NCBI GenBank assembly: GCA_949316235.1
Contig: OX438741.1
Span: 10,344,124-10,408,123, forward strand
From: Oegoconia quadripuncta
Taxonomy: Eukaryota; Arthropoda; Insecta; Lepidoptera; Autostichidae
Reading direction: 5' to 3'
DNA length: 64,000 bases
A program made the position numbers and the translations under genes. The notes under the pieces are model-generated. The model searched no databases. It was not told where the DNA came from and saw only the letters and a list, made by a program, of their open reading frames with translations. Of the stretch, positions 1-10,959 are shown piece by piece (position 1 is the first letter of the stretch; each line of letters starts with the position of its first letter).

Positions 1-249
1 TTAGGGTTACCATAATGACAGGCATTTGCTGCAATTGACAGGCATTTTAGGGTTTAGAATTAGACAGGCGAGGGACCGGCATTTGTCAGTCAAGCATTTT
101 TTAATTTCGCACAATTTACAAATAATAATTATTTAAAAATAATTTTTCTAATTATTTATTAGGTATATGTCTTATAGGTACCTACTACTTACTACTACTA
201 GGTTTTACTATGTGTTGTTTCTTATCTACTACTTTGGCGTATCCAGTTA

Positions 250-475
250 ATCATAAAAATTACGGTTATTTTTGAGAATTTCAAATTATTCATAAAAACG
301 GTAACTTTTTATAATCGTGAATTTTGGAAAATAACTCTCATCTAAGCTATATTATTTATTAGCTTTTAGGCTTCTCGGGTGCAGGTCAAAGCGATTTTTT
401 TATTTATTCTGTATTTAAAAAGAAATCCTAATTTATCCAATGAGCCACTGGACGGAATGAACCGTCTTAAGAGTA
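250..475. repeat. MITE-E copy (partial)
   Basis: Contains the family's signature arms: 'gaattttggaaaataactc', 'gcttttaggcttctcg', 'ctgtatttaaaaagaaatcc' and an end reading 'ccactggacgga'. Related copies are at 16545, 18172 and 41935. Confidence 0.6.
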
Positions 476-479
476 ATGT

Positions 480-1392
480 TCACCTTTCGATATCTGACAG
501 GATATTAATGGCACATGCGGCGAAGTTTTTGGAATTAATTCTTTGTTCAACAGTTTGGTTAGGACTACACCAGGAAAACTTTTTATACATTAACATATTA
601 CTTCTTAATGTGTAGCAAATTATACTTACTAAAGTGTAGTTGGTTCACTATTACAATGATTTATTGGACCACATTCTAATTATATTAATTGCACTAGTTG
701 GGAATCCAGATCACAACACTGAAGACACTGTTTTTTGAAAAATTATGTACCTACAGAACCAAGGAATTACGTCTGGAAATTCACAATATTATTCAATTGT
801 ACTTTTTCGAATATATCACTTAAACCACTTTGTCAATAAAACCAAAATAAAAGACTGATCATAAATTTTTTTAATAAAACAAATGGCTAATTTAAATTAT
901 TAGAAGCGCTATTGGAATGTGTTTTAAATGGTCAGTTTGATAGAAAAACGCGCGATTTAGTCGCTAATATCGATGTTAACACGCAGAAGTAAATACGTGC
1001 GCGTGCGACGGACGCAGAGCGCGTCCATTCACTAACTAAGCAAGCGCTTTGCGTCTCGCCGCTTTTTTATTAACCTGGCAAAATGTAAACAAAAAAACTA
1101 AATAAAGAGAAATTGTTGCAGTATCTTCTCGTTTGTAACTTGTTATCTTTAATTTTAATATGAATATTCAAGACGAAATTGATTAGACTACATTTTTAAT
1201 AGTAGATTAAGCACCAAGGGGATAGTGTCTTATGTCATATTGAATTCTGAACGAAATGAAGGATTCTGTAGTTAATTCCCGAGTGAAGCAAGGGAATTAT
1301 GGTAAGAACTTGAATGAAGCGAAGGAATCAAGTCTGCCCAAAGCTAAGACAATTTTATCCCCGAGGAGCATAATCTACTTTATACACCTAAT
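480..1392. other. No gene recognised; local GC-rich patch
   Basis: AT-rich intergenic sequence. A short patch at about 960-1075 is rich in CG dinucleotides (gcgcgtgcgacggacgcag). No open reading frame here resembles a protein. Confidence 0.5.
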
Positions 1393-1713
1393 GGTGTCGA
1401 TTCGGATGTACAACGAACTAACTAAATTTAAAGCAGATACATCCTTTTCTAACACTATTAACATGAAAGGGACGACTATAAATTAAGGCCTGTCAAATTA
1501 AGTTAAGAGCTGTCAAAACAAGTCGCTCTATAGTATTTTAATCGTGACGTCGCTAGGTGTACACCTAATATTGATAAAGAAGTGCTTGTTTTGATCATTT
1601 TACTTAATTTGACAGGACTTAATTATATGTCGTCCTTTTCATGTATTAGTGGTTAGAAAAGGATTACATATAATTTAAATTTAGTTAGTTCGTTGTACAT
1701 CCGAATCGACACC
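1393..1713. mobile_element. Foldback/MITE element with ~115-bp inverted arms
   Basis: The ends ggtgtcgattcggatgtac and its complement are perfect inverted repeats for about 40 bp. Similarity continues with small gaps to about 1507 on the left and 1600 on the right. There is no coding capacity and the target duplication is unclear (possibly AAT). Confidence 0.8.
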
Positions 1714-1719
1714 AATGTG

Positions 1720-2490
1720 AGGTTAAATAAAAAAGAAATTATAAATGAAATCACCGATTTTTTCTTTAGATATTTACTTACGTAGGCAAAGGAAAGTCAA
1801 TAGATAAGATATACAGCCAAGTTCTTTGTTAAATATTTTACATAGGAGTAAAGTCTAAAATTTTCTAGTTATAACTACTTGGACTAAGGAATTTATGCTT
1901 TGAACAGCCTTTGTTTTTTTTTTGGAAACTATTTTTGATAGAAGTTTTTGTTGATATTTTGACATTCCAAATTTAAATCTCATTATTACCCAAGAGAACT
2001 TCTATACAACTTTAACTCAATTGAGCTTTAATAGTTTACTTTAAGACTACTTGATATGTAATTCGTGCTCCAGATAACATGCGACAATTTATACCTTTTT
2101 TTCGAGCCTGATTATAAAGATGTTTAAGTTTAACATGTGTGTTAGGTATGTGTATATTGGAAGTGTTTCATTTAATTATTGTTATTATATTATTGTAAGT
2201 TATAGTGTAAATTGGAAAGTAAAAAAATAAATAATTACATTAAATATTTATGTCAAGAGAATCTAACTACATTGTCATGTTCAGCAGCGGACGTCCTATA
2301 TGCAGCTGATAATGATGACGATGATACCTCCCAAAAAAAAAACTGGAACTAAATAAATGCAAATACATACATACATAAAAGTCACAACCTTTGTCCCAAA
2401 TGGGGTGGTCAGAGTTATCCCAAACAATAGTGTTTGGGTGTTCCAAACATTAAAATTTAATAATTAAAATTATTATTGTATCCACGATTC
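1720..2490. other. Non-genic, scattered repeat fragments
   Basis: At 2277-2330 there is a SINE-like 3' end (cagcagcggacgtcc, then gatgatgacgatgat). At 2365-2470 there is a fragment of the interspersed family seen at 37.9 and 46.1 kb (ccaaatggggtggtcagag). Otherwise nothing recognised. Confidence 0.4.
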
Positions 2491-2495
2491 ACATA

Positions 2496-2682
2496 ATAGC
2501 TTTCCGTCCGCGGGTTCGCCTGCGTGGAATAACTTTATCGCGGAATGTTGTTTATCTCACAGAAACTACTCACTTTATTGGGATAAAAAATATCCTATGT
2601 TATAATCCAGAGTATGTTCTACCTATATAACAAATTTCATCCAAATCCTTTCATCCGGTTCGCCGTGATGGGGCAACCAAGA

Positions 2683-2713
<31 letters not shown>

Positions 2714-2745
2714 CAAGCAAACAAGCAATTATAATATTAGTTAGA
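2496..2745 (+). repeat. Ubiquitous interspersed repeat (ccgcgggttcgcctgcgtgg) with (TA)n
   Basis: Reads tttccgtccgcgg...tatcgcggaa...ccaaatcctttcatccg...aaacaagcaa, a repeat seen again at 14440 and 39786. A (TA)n run sits at 2683-2706. Confidence 0.6.
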
Positions 2746-2996
2746 TTCAGAAATGCACACGTGACAGCGGTGAGATGATCGCCGATGATAATTTTACAAA
2801 ACTACAGTTTTTTTTGACATAAGTCCCTTAATCGTCTTTTACGACATCGACGGGAAGAAATGGGTTGGTTCTTTTCTATTTGAATGCCGAAACCAGTAAT
2901 ATCAATATAATATATAATATATTTATTTAATATCGGATAAAATACTTTGGAGTGTGCGTGGTTGGTATTTAGAAAGGGGTAATTATAAGTTACTGA

Positions 2997-3195
2997 ACAC
3001 TGGTGGCCTAGCTACCACCACCTTGTCAAAGTTGCCGCCAAACAGCAATGTGTTCCGGTTTTCATAGATAAGATATAGTCCAGTCCGCCAAATAAGATGA
3101 CGTTTACGGGTCAGTATGCATCTATCTTCGGCCCTATCTTCACTTAACATTATGTGTCATTGAGGCTAAGTGCTTACCCGTTATGTATAAAAAAA
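2997..3195 (+). repeat. SINE-C, 5'-truncated
   Basis: Body of SINE-C (gctaccaccacctt, gccgccaaacagcaatg, tcttcacttaacat) with its terminal A-run near 3187. Confidence 0.75.
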
Positions 3196-3575
3196 ACTCT
3201 CTTCGTATCATTAAGATTAAGCTAAATAAGTGCTACTTTACAAAGTCCGCCATTGTGCATAGATCTAAGTTTGTTTTGTTTTTATATTCTTTTGTACTTA
3301 CAATAAAGCGTTTATAAACAAACAGACAAACAATGCTTTTAAACATGCTTTTATGCTCCATCAAGAGAGCTGTTCGTCATATCATATTACATGATATATT
3401 ATTACTCATAAAGACGAATAACGTAAGCGCAAAGTTTTACTTTTGCATACCTTCTGTTTCCATCCTCAGGCCCTGGCCTTCATCTACGATCAGACTACTT
3501 GTCAAGATAAAGAAAACGAGCCCAAACTCGATGGTGTAATTGTTTTATTACAGAGTTTATGACACCATAGTATTA

Positions 3576-3826
3576 GACGACCGGTTGGTGTAGTGGATAG
3601 TGATCCTGTCAGCGAAACCAACGATTGCGGTTTCGAATCCCGCGACGGGTAAATGTTTGTGTGATGAATACGAACATTTATTCCCGAGTCATGGATGTTT
3701 ATATAAATATTTATGTATGTTTATCCGTTATCTAGTATCCATAGTACAAGGTTTGCTTAGTTTGGAACTAGATGATTGGTGTAAGTGTCCCAAATGTTTA
3801 TTATATTATTATTATTATACTATGGT
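3576..3826 (+). repeat. SINE-A, near full length
   Basis: tRNA-like head with A-box-like ggtgtagtggatagtg and B-box-like ggtttcgaatccc, then the shared body and a TTA-rich tail. Flanked by short inverted sequences (gacaccatag at 3562, ctatggtgtc near 3820). Confidence 0.85.
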
Positions 3827-3890
3827 GTCAATAAACTGATCCTGATGATGGAGCCAAAAGGTAAAATAAACTTAAGAAACTAGACCTATA

Positions 3891-3956
3891 GAATACGCAT
3901 GTAAGTCGAATGACAATTCAATCATTGCATTGTCATTCGACTTACATACGGTATTC
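3891..3956. repeat. Near-perfect hairpin, ~28-bp stem
   Basis: Arms at 3899-3917 and 3929-3947 are perfectly complementary over 19 bp. They extend outward to gaatac/gtattc with one bulge and have an 11-nt loop. Confidence 0.85.
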
Positions 3957-4289
3957 AAATTTTCAGTTCAATTGAACAGCGTATGTGAAGCTAGAATACA
4001 CAAATTTTAAATTGAATTGAATTTTGACAATGTCAAAGAACTGTGCCAAATAGTGCCCAAAGGAAAAAAATGTGCCATTGTAGTTTAAGAGTTATTCAAT
4101 ATATAAGTGAGAATTCTGGGGTCACGTGTTGATGGAATCCTCATTCTCATACGCAGAGACTGATTTATGGCACTCCGGGTATCAAGACGAATCTAACGAC
4201 ACCATGCACTTCGAGATCGGTCACCGGACATATTTACATACATACATACACTCGAAAAACATTACCCTCCTTTCTTGGGCAGTCGGAAA

Positions 4290-4460
4290 AAATACACGGA
4301 GAACAAATACAAGTAAGTACTGCCGACGACAAGTCCGTCGTCTGCTTTGCCCCTTGTCCTTTGTGACCATTATTGTGTGATTTAAATAACATCGTGGTTT
4401 TTGAATCACGATTTCTGGGACTTGTATATTTTGGAGGCACTATTTATGCACAACTCGGAG
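4290..4460. repeat. Interspersed unit shared with 52080-52235
   Basis: Shares cgtcgtctgc, taaataac and gacttgtatattttgg-type segments with 52.1 kb. It contains a small hairpin, atcgtgg...ccacgat-like. Confidence 0.45.
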
Positions 4461-5127
4461 AACAGACAGACAGACGCACATGGCGAAACTATAATATATT
4501 CCTTGTTGACCACAGAACGCGAAAAAGGAGCATATTGGATTATATTATAATCCATTTTTCCGATATGTGTATATCAGAATTTTTATAAAATAAAATTTTT
4601 TTCACGGGAAGAAAATAAAGATTGCTCGAAAGAGCACGAAAGTACAACAAGCATGACTAAAAATTGGGATTTTGAAAAAGTGGCATGTCCGACCTTTTGT
4701 CCGAGTCGAGAAATAATACTTAGTATTGAAACAAAAGTTGTTAGAATTTAATGATACCATTTCCGCGATTTACAAATAACCCCTGTATAATATTGTTACA
4801 AGTCATTCAAACACCATAAAATTAATTTACGGCTAAAATGGTTTACACAAAACTAAAATCTTAGTTTTATATTGTTAATACAATGTGACGTGCATTATTA
4901 ATGAACGTTGTCTTAAAAATTCCGTTAAGTCACTGTCGTATACAGAGATCGTGGGGTTCGGTCCCCTGCAGATTACCTACGTATAAATAGTACAGTCACC
5001 TGTAGCTAAAAGTATCTTTGTTCCCTAGCGCGCAAGCTCTATAATTACGTTGTGCTAGGTAAAACGTAAAACAAACAATGTATACCCATAGCTTGTTTTG
5101 CACGAAAAAATTAAGAGGGCTTATTGA

Positions 5128-5398
5128 CAACTTGGTGTAGTGATTAGAAACTTTGACTGCTATACCAAAACGTTGCGGGTTCGAATACTGCTAGGGGCAT
5201 ATGTTTGTATGATGAATACAGACTTATGTTCCCGAGTTATGGATGTTTTTTCATTTATATATGTATTTATTTACAAAAAAATATGTATTTGAGTAGTTTA
5301 TCAAACATCTGGTATCTATAATACAAGCCTAGTAGCTTAGTCTGGAACTAGATGGCGCTGTGTGTATGTGCAAAGATATTTATTATTTATTTTTATTC
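5128..5398 (+). repeat. SINE-B, full length
   Basis: tRNA-like head (cttggtgtagtgattag...gcgggttcgaatactgc), body gtatgatgaatacagac, and a 3' end with agatggcgctgtg and TTTATT repeats. Confidence 0.85.
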
Positions 5399-6387
5399 TT
5401 CACAGCATGCCATACAAAAGTCTAAATTTTTTGTAATGAATAAATCGATTCTAATGAAACTTTACACTTATAAGCAGGATAGATAGATCTAAAAAGTTTA
5501 CGAACAAAAAACATTTACATAATATCGAATTTAAAAGAGTAGGTATGTTTTCTGCATGCATGTTTTCTGTTACTACGGAAAACTTAAAATCGCTGTAATT
5601 TAGATTCAATACTTTTTTCGAAAATGTTATCAACTAACTTTTTAGATCTCTCTCTCTCTTGTATTTAAGAGTCATGCTCTTGTCGGTGGAGTCCTTTCCA
5701 CACTTCTCGACATTCCGCCTTTTCTTTTTTTCTTTTTGAAGATATATATGTAGGTTGATTCATTTCGAAAAATTTGGACTTGCAAGTTTTTTTTAAAATA
5801 CCGTGAGGCATCCCTCTTAATGCAATAAGGCTAGCGCGCTAGGGAACAAACTGTATACTTTTAGCTGCAGGGAACTTTACATACATGTTAGGGTCAGAAC
5901 CAAAAATAATTTAAAAATTGTGTAGTTGTGTGAACGCTGTGGCATAAATAAATTCAGATTACTTTACAGATCGAATTCCGAACCCTTAAGCCTGAAATTT
6001 TCATGTATTTTTGAACAAGTATCTTGTTGTAAACATGCCCACAATCACTAACTCACATAATTACCTAGATTAAATAAAAAAATATCGATGTTCGTAAGAT
6101 CAAACCGATCGCATAATAAAATGAGAAGACCTAGTAATATAATAGTAATGTTTATTGTGTTAAATTGCACATTGTTATGATAACGCATAGTAGGTAATAA
6201 AAATTGATAATTTTATTTTATAAATTTGCCCTACTTACCTTCTTTCTTTCAAAAGTTGAATTTGTAATACGGACGAAAGGACAATTGTAATAATGACTAA
6301 AAAATCATGCTGTATATTGACTCCATCGTTTTAAATATTAACTGTGTGTATATTTGACGACTTAGGTATTTCGTGTAATGTTAGAAA

Positions 6388-6546
6388 CCCTGACAGCTAT
6401 ATACTAAACGGTCGCGGGTTCGAAACCCGCTAGGGGCATGTGTTCGTATGATGAATACGGAAAATATGTATACCCGTGTTATGGATTCTTATATAATTTC
6501 CAAAAAAATGAATATTAACTATTTGGTATCTATAATACAAGCCTAT
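6388..6546 (+). repeat. SINE-B, truncated at both ends
   Basis: B-box region cgcgggttcgaaacccgc and body to 'ataatacaagccta'. Confidence 0.75.
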
Positions 6547-6714
6547 AGTTGCGCATGCGCATACGCAACGATCGCGCGATGGGCTTTGTATTCATGAATT
6601 TCGTCATGAATACCGTGAGATTTGTCAACAAGGAAGGAAAGCCGGTCTAGGCAGGTAACTTACCTCAAATGAAATCAGTTTCCTGGTTGACAGTAGAGGA
6701 AGGAAGGATAAGTT

Positions 6715-6958
6715 TTTATTTATGTTGCACTTGTACCTATAATCCTCCTCGGGTATACCTGAAAATCAGTGTTTTGTTCTTTGGACAATCTCACACACTG
6801 AGCTGTGACCCATTTGTCCTGCTGCAGCACACACATGCTTTGGTTGTTCTGTACCTAGTATTTACCTTTTAAGTTCTTTTAAGAAATACTCTAAACTTTA
6901 TGTATGTGTGTGATTGGAGTAACAAATAAACGATTTATCTATCTATCTATCTAAGTTT
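6715..6958 (+). repeat. LINE 3' end with (TCTA)n tail
   Basis: Shares acactgagctgtgaccc, gcagcacacacat and aacaaataaacgatttatc with 27765-27995, and ends in a TCTA microsatellite. This is the typical tail layout of a non-LTR retrotransposon. Confidence 0.65.
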
Positions 6959-7044
6959 TTTTTTTTTTGTTTTTTTTTCTAAGTTTTTGTAATTCAAATA
7001 TTAGATACATATATATATGACGATATTTAATTCGTATCATTCCT

Positions 7045-7240
7045 GTTTACTGGTGACCCTATTCAACAATGAACAATTTTCCATTAGAGACAATAGGTGA
7101 ATTCAGCCGAAAATTGTTGGACTTCCATACTAAAAGTGGTTTCCGAATGGTTAACTTTCCTTCCAAGGAACCAAAAAAATGTCTCCAAACAGTTGTTCTT
7201 AATCAAGAGTGGCGTCACCAGTTAATAAAACTTACCCTGT
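7045..7240. mobile_element. CACCCTGTATA-type MITE, partial
   Basis: Internal units gccgaaaattgttgg and gtggcgtcaccagttaat, ending accctgtata; same family as the full copy at 26473-26876. Confidence 0.65.
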
Positions 7241-7354
7241 ATACTAATTTAAGTTTTATTTACGAAATACGATACAAATATATACAGAAACTATTTCAAT
7301 GAAAGCCTAAGCTAGCTAAAAACAAAAGATTAAACCTAAATAAAATACTGATTA

Positions 7355-7500
7355 CCTTTGTATCTTTACTCTAAGGTTTGCTTGGAAGAGATCGCTGTCA
7401 GTGATAAGGCCGCCTTTTTGTGCGATTATGATGTACGCGTATTCTTCATGTAGCTTTTGTTAATTGTGCAATGTGTGTGTGTGTGTATTTGATTGATTAT
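7355..7500 (+). repeat. LINE 3' end (gatcgctg..gataaggccgcc) with TTGA tail
   Basis: Conserved 3' UTR motif ggaagagatcgctgtcagtg followed by gataaggccgcc and ending in gattgatt. Sister copies are at 23440 and 26142. Confidence 0.7.
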
Positions 7501-8277
7501 ATTATTAAAAATATTTATAAATAAAAAAATTGTCCCAGATCTTGAACGAATGGAAGGGTCCCGAGTAGGCTGGCGGCATTGCCTCGTAAATAGCAAGGCT
7601 CACCCTTTGCGCTAAATAGAGACCAACCTTCCGATCGTACAAGGCGTCGACCAACGCTCCGATAATAAACGGAAGAGGCTAAGGCCCGTTTTTCCGAATT
7701 TGGCTCAAGCGTAGATCTACCCAAAACGCTGGCAGCGTTTCCTCATTGTATGCTTAAGCGTTGAGCGAGGAAACAACCAGCTCTCGGGTCACAGGCAAGT
7801 GCATATGAACCTGCAGATTGAAGAGAAGAGAGCGATCAAAACGTATTTAACATAATTAACTTTGTAAAAAACTACAAAAATATTTAATGGGCTTGCTTCT
7901 ACTCTGAAATATGAGACACACCACTGGTGTCAACAGACATATCCCAGAGCCTAAGTAAATACTTATATCTTATGTATAGTGTGTTGTCCAGCAGAGATGA
8001 GCAATATGCGATAAATCATACTGATATACAAGGAAAATCTCGAATTTAAGTTCAATATACACAACCATAAAGTTAGTTTAGATCTGATATTAGAGTTAGT
8101 AAATATTAAATAAGCACTTGCAATAACATCACCATTAAACTGTGTAGGATCTTGGAAAAGGTTATTCAAACTTCAAGCATTTATTTCAACTTAAGATACA
8201 TGATATCATTTGTTGAATGTCAATTTAAATCTACTGGAAATAAAAAAGGTTTAATGCATTTATCTGTCAGTCGGTAT

Positions 8278-8293
8278 GTCTAAGCGTCTAAGC
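8278..8293. other. Excision-type footprint: tandem 8-bp gtctaagc
   Basis: The LINE-H copy here carries gtctaagc twice in tandem, while the copy at 31.49 kb has it once. At 42196-42243 the equivalent sequence gtccaagc flanks a 32-bp element with the same TIR. This is what perfect excision leaving the target duplication would produce. Confidence 0.65.
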
Positions 8294-8364
8294 TACTACC
8301 GCTTCGGGAAAGGGAAATCATTTGTGGGAAAAGAAGCGGCACAAGAAACCCACAGGATCATGGT

Positions 8365-8751
8365 GGCTTTTTGGAGGGATCTCGGCGAGTGAAGTTGCAA
8401 GTTTCTTTATAATTGTTATAATTTGTGCATTCTGACTTTTGAAGCTTAATAATGGCAGGATATTGTGCAGCAAAAGTTAGTGATGGTGTACAAGTGAAGG
8501 GAAGTGTAAATTAAAATGCGTAACGGAGCTTTGGGGTTCACACAAGAAGCCGCCAAAATCTTTTGTAAAGCATTCTGCCACTTTACTGAAGAAGGACTTC
8601 ACCGTGACTAGACTCTGTATACGCCAAGTATACGACGAATTACTTGTTTTGACTGAGACTGACTTATAAACTGAAGAAATAAGAAAAATAAGACATGACT
8701 GTAATGGGCTTAGATCCCTTTGCCTTCTCCTAGAGGAGAGAACGAAAAAAA
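8365..8751 (+). mobile_element. Poly-A retroposed sequence, 387 bp
   Basis: Flanked by an 11-bp target duplication aggatcatggt (8354-8364 and 8752-8762), with an A-run just before the right copy. The uninterrupted LINE-H copy at 42.3 kb shows the empty site. The insert resembles neither a SINE family here nor an RT. A short open frame starts at an ATG near 8452 and stops after about 20 codons. It could be a processed pseudogene fragment or a LINE piece. Confidence 0.8.
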
Positions 8752-8825
8752 AGGATCATGGTTGTTCTTTTTTAATAAAGTATATAACTAATACAATTTT
8801 ATAATTTTGGGGAGTTGGTCGAAGT

Positions 8826-9704
8826 CATGGACTTATTATTTAAACAGGACTGAGTACTCGCCGCTGAAAAACGAGCCGAGCAGGATGTGTAACGTAGAGG
8901 CCGTTTGTCTCTGTCTAACAGGGTGACCACAATATATTTGTTACTTGGGACAAATGTTGTAATAAAATATTTGTCAAAAAACTTTGGCGTTTTGACATTA
9001 GCCGGCGTGAGCCATTTATTTCGCATTTCGTCATTTTTTGGGAAACTGCAATAATAGTACAACAGTCAGGACCCTAATCAATCACACATATTTCACATAT
9101 TTCGACTCATTTCAAGAATTCATGGGCATCCTACTTCTTTGATTTACAAAAATATTATTTTTAGCTTACCTGTGGAAAGATATGTTGCAACCACCATAGG
9201 ATTCACTTGGGCAAGTATAAACGCAACACTTTTTCACCATTTTACTCCTTTTACTTGTTATAATATAACAAATACTTTAAAAAACTTTTAATGCAAAGAA
9301 AATTCAAAATCACACCGAACCGCCATGACATGACATGCTTTTCAGGGTTACCATAAAAATAACAAAATCGAAATAAAAATGTATGTTTTCTGTTTGATTT
9401 AAGAATATATGAAAAGAAATTAATGCGAATGTTATTTGTTTATTTATAATTGTTAAAATAACATAAAAATATAAGTGTTTCAATGGAATTTTTGAGTAGC
9501 CAAAACTGTTGATCATAATCATTTTTTTTGCTGGCAAGATGTAAGAACGAGACACACGGCCTCCGTTATTTCTATCTCTCTCGGCTCGGATTTGCCTTTG
9601 TGTATGGTGCATCCAATTTAATACCTTATTGCGTTGACATAGTGATCATTTTCCTAAATGATTCTGTTGATAGTTATCAGTCCTGTTTAAATAATAAGTC
9701 CATG
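8826..9704 (-). mobile_element. P-type DNA transposon remnant, 879 bp, 28-bp TIRs, 8-bp TSD
   Basis: The termini 8826-8853 and 9677-9704 are perfect 28-bp inverted repeats beginning CATGGACTTATT. Both sides carry the direct repeat gtcgaagt (8818-8825, 9705-9712). Imperfect subterminal inverted similarity extends inward (cgagccgag / ctcggctcg). An internal THAP-type start codes on the minus strand. THAP DNA-binding domain, 8-bp duplications and CA-starting TIRs together are the hallmarks of the P superfamily. Most of the transposase is missing, so it is non-autonomous. Confidence 0.82.
8979..9240 (-). pseudogene. Truncated P-transposase-like THAP domain, two exons
   Basis: ATG at 9240-9238. 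Exon 1 is 9240-9170, a 124-nt intron has GTAAGC and TTGCAG ends, and exon 2 starts at 9045. The spliced start has C5/C6 and C10, then SFHSFP at 21-26 and the invariant Trp at 35 (EMRNKW), as in C2CH THAP zinc fingers. The distal C-x2-H pair and the AVP box are not visible, so the domain is cut. The frame then runs toward the left TIR without recognisable similarity. Confidence 0.7.
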
Positions 9705-10149
9705 GTCGAAGTACACCAAGTGTGTTTGTCATTCAAGTAGTCACTAATTTTATAATAACCTTTTTTTGCTAATGTTATTTTGACATGATCTTTAAATTTT
9801 TTCTCAGTTAGATTAATGATATTCTCAGGTATAAGGTTATAATAATAGCGTATACAGTGTCCCACAAATGATGTATTAACTTTGCTTAGTCTGAACATAG
9901 GGGTAGCCAATTTGATCTTATATCTCAAATTTAAATTATGCTTGTCACTATGTTTCGGGAACGCAGAAATATTTTATCGAACATACATAATATTTTCGTA
10001 AATAAACAGTGAAGGAATAATTAAAATATTAATTTCTTTAAACCTGCCCCGGAGAAAGTCATGTCGACGCAGATTATAAATTGCTCGTATTCCTCTCTTT
10101 TGCAAAATAAAAATATGTTCTATGTCAGCTGCTCGTCCCTTTATTTAAA

Positions 10150-10633
10150 CCGATACCAAATTTCGAACACGAAAATAATTTCAACTAGGTTTAGCAGGGG
10201 TGGGAAAACTACTGCATTGTCGTGTCTGTATCAAAATTAGAGGCTTGTGAGATTTCCGCTTGAGGGCAGTTAAAAGGGGACAGCTTTATGTATCTTCTAA
10301 CTATGCCCACGCGGCAAGAGGCAACTATGATGTATGTGTAACATTATTTCCTTGTGTTTCAAGTATCTTTATTTTCAAATTACAGTGTATGATCATATTT
10401 ATTTGACATCACACAAGGAATTTTGTACATATTTACAAAAACGAAATAGTAAATACACATTTATAAATTAAAAAGTAATAAATATATAAAACACACATTT
10501 AAAAATAAAAAATTAGCAATTGTTTTAAGTTAGCAACTTATATCCATATCTACATAAAATACTCGCATATGTCAGCCAATAGCGTTAGCGTGAACATAAA
10601 CGTAACGGCCATCCTCAAACCGAGCGTTTTGAC
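10150..10633. other. No gene recognised
   Basis: AT-rich. 10370-10510 resembles, in inverse orientation, the stretch at 34740-34860 (aatacacatttataaa), so it is probably a LINE 3' UTR. Confidence 0.35.
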
Positions 10634-10745
10634 GATGGAAAGAGGCTGGACGGGATGACGCTTGGTCCACGGAGACATGGAAAGAACCTTTTATGGGATG
10701 TCACTTGTGTTGACACAGTTGCGCCGTCTGATATAAGTGCTTCTT
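10634..10745 (+). pseudogene. Fragment of retroelement-associated protein
   Basis: The plus frame reads DGMTLGPRRHGKNLLWDVTC then VDTVAPSDISASSK. This resembles, from memory, the DGxTLxPWxxG...WDxTC(V)xT segment found downstream of some LINE reverse transcriptases. Only about 37 codons are left. Confidence 0.35.
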
Positions 10746-10959
10746 CGAAATGTCAGCTGCAGCCATGCAAATATTCAACCCTGGGAGATGGTTACATTTA
10801 GTTTTGACTGTGCTGCCGGTTATTACCACGGCCCGGAACAATGCTGTGGTACCGCCGCGCTGGCAAAGGGGGAGCAGAGTGCACCGCCCCTGCACCTCGC
10901 ACATTCCGCACGATTGACCTGTCCGATCGTCGAGTGTTACATTATTTTCTTTTCATCTT

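Larger units (their letters stand above)
8160..10150 (-). mobile_element. LINE-H 3' fragment (RT C-terminus + 3' UTR), twice interrupted
   Basis: The 3' end is at the left (ttcaaacttcaagcatttat) and the reverse-transcriptase C-terminus at the right. Residues such as YYKISDYLND are read on the minus strand at 9928-9677 and match the element at 50.0 kb. The same 3' UTR recurs at 31.4 and 42.1 kb, which allows the two insertions here (8365-8751 and 8826-9704) to be cut out exactly. Confidence 0.8.

Noticed and set aside
1256..1486. 76-codon plus-strand frame
   Set aside because: Runs into the inverted arm of the foldback element and has no protein-like motif.
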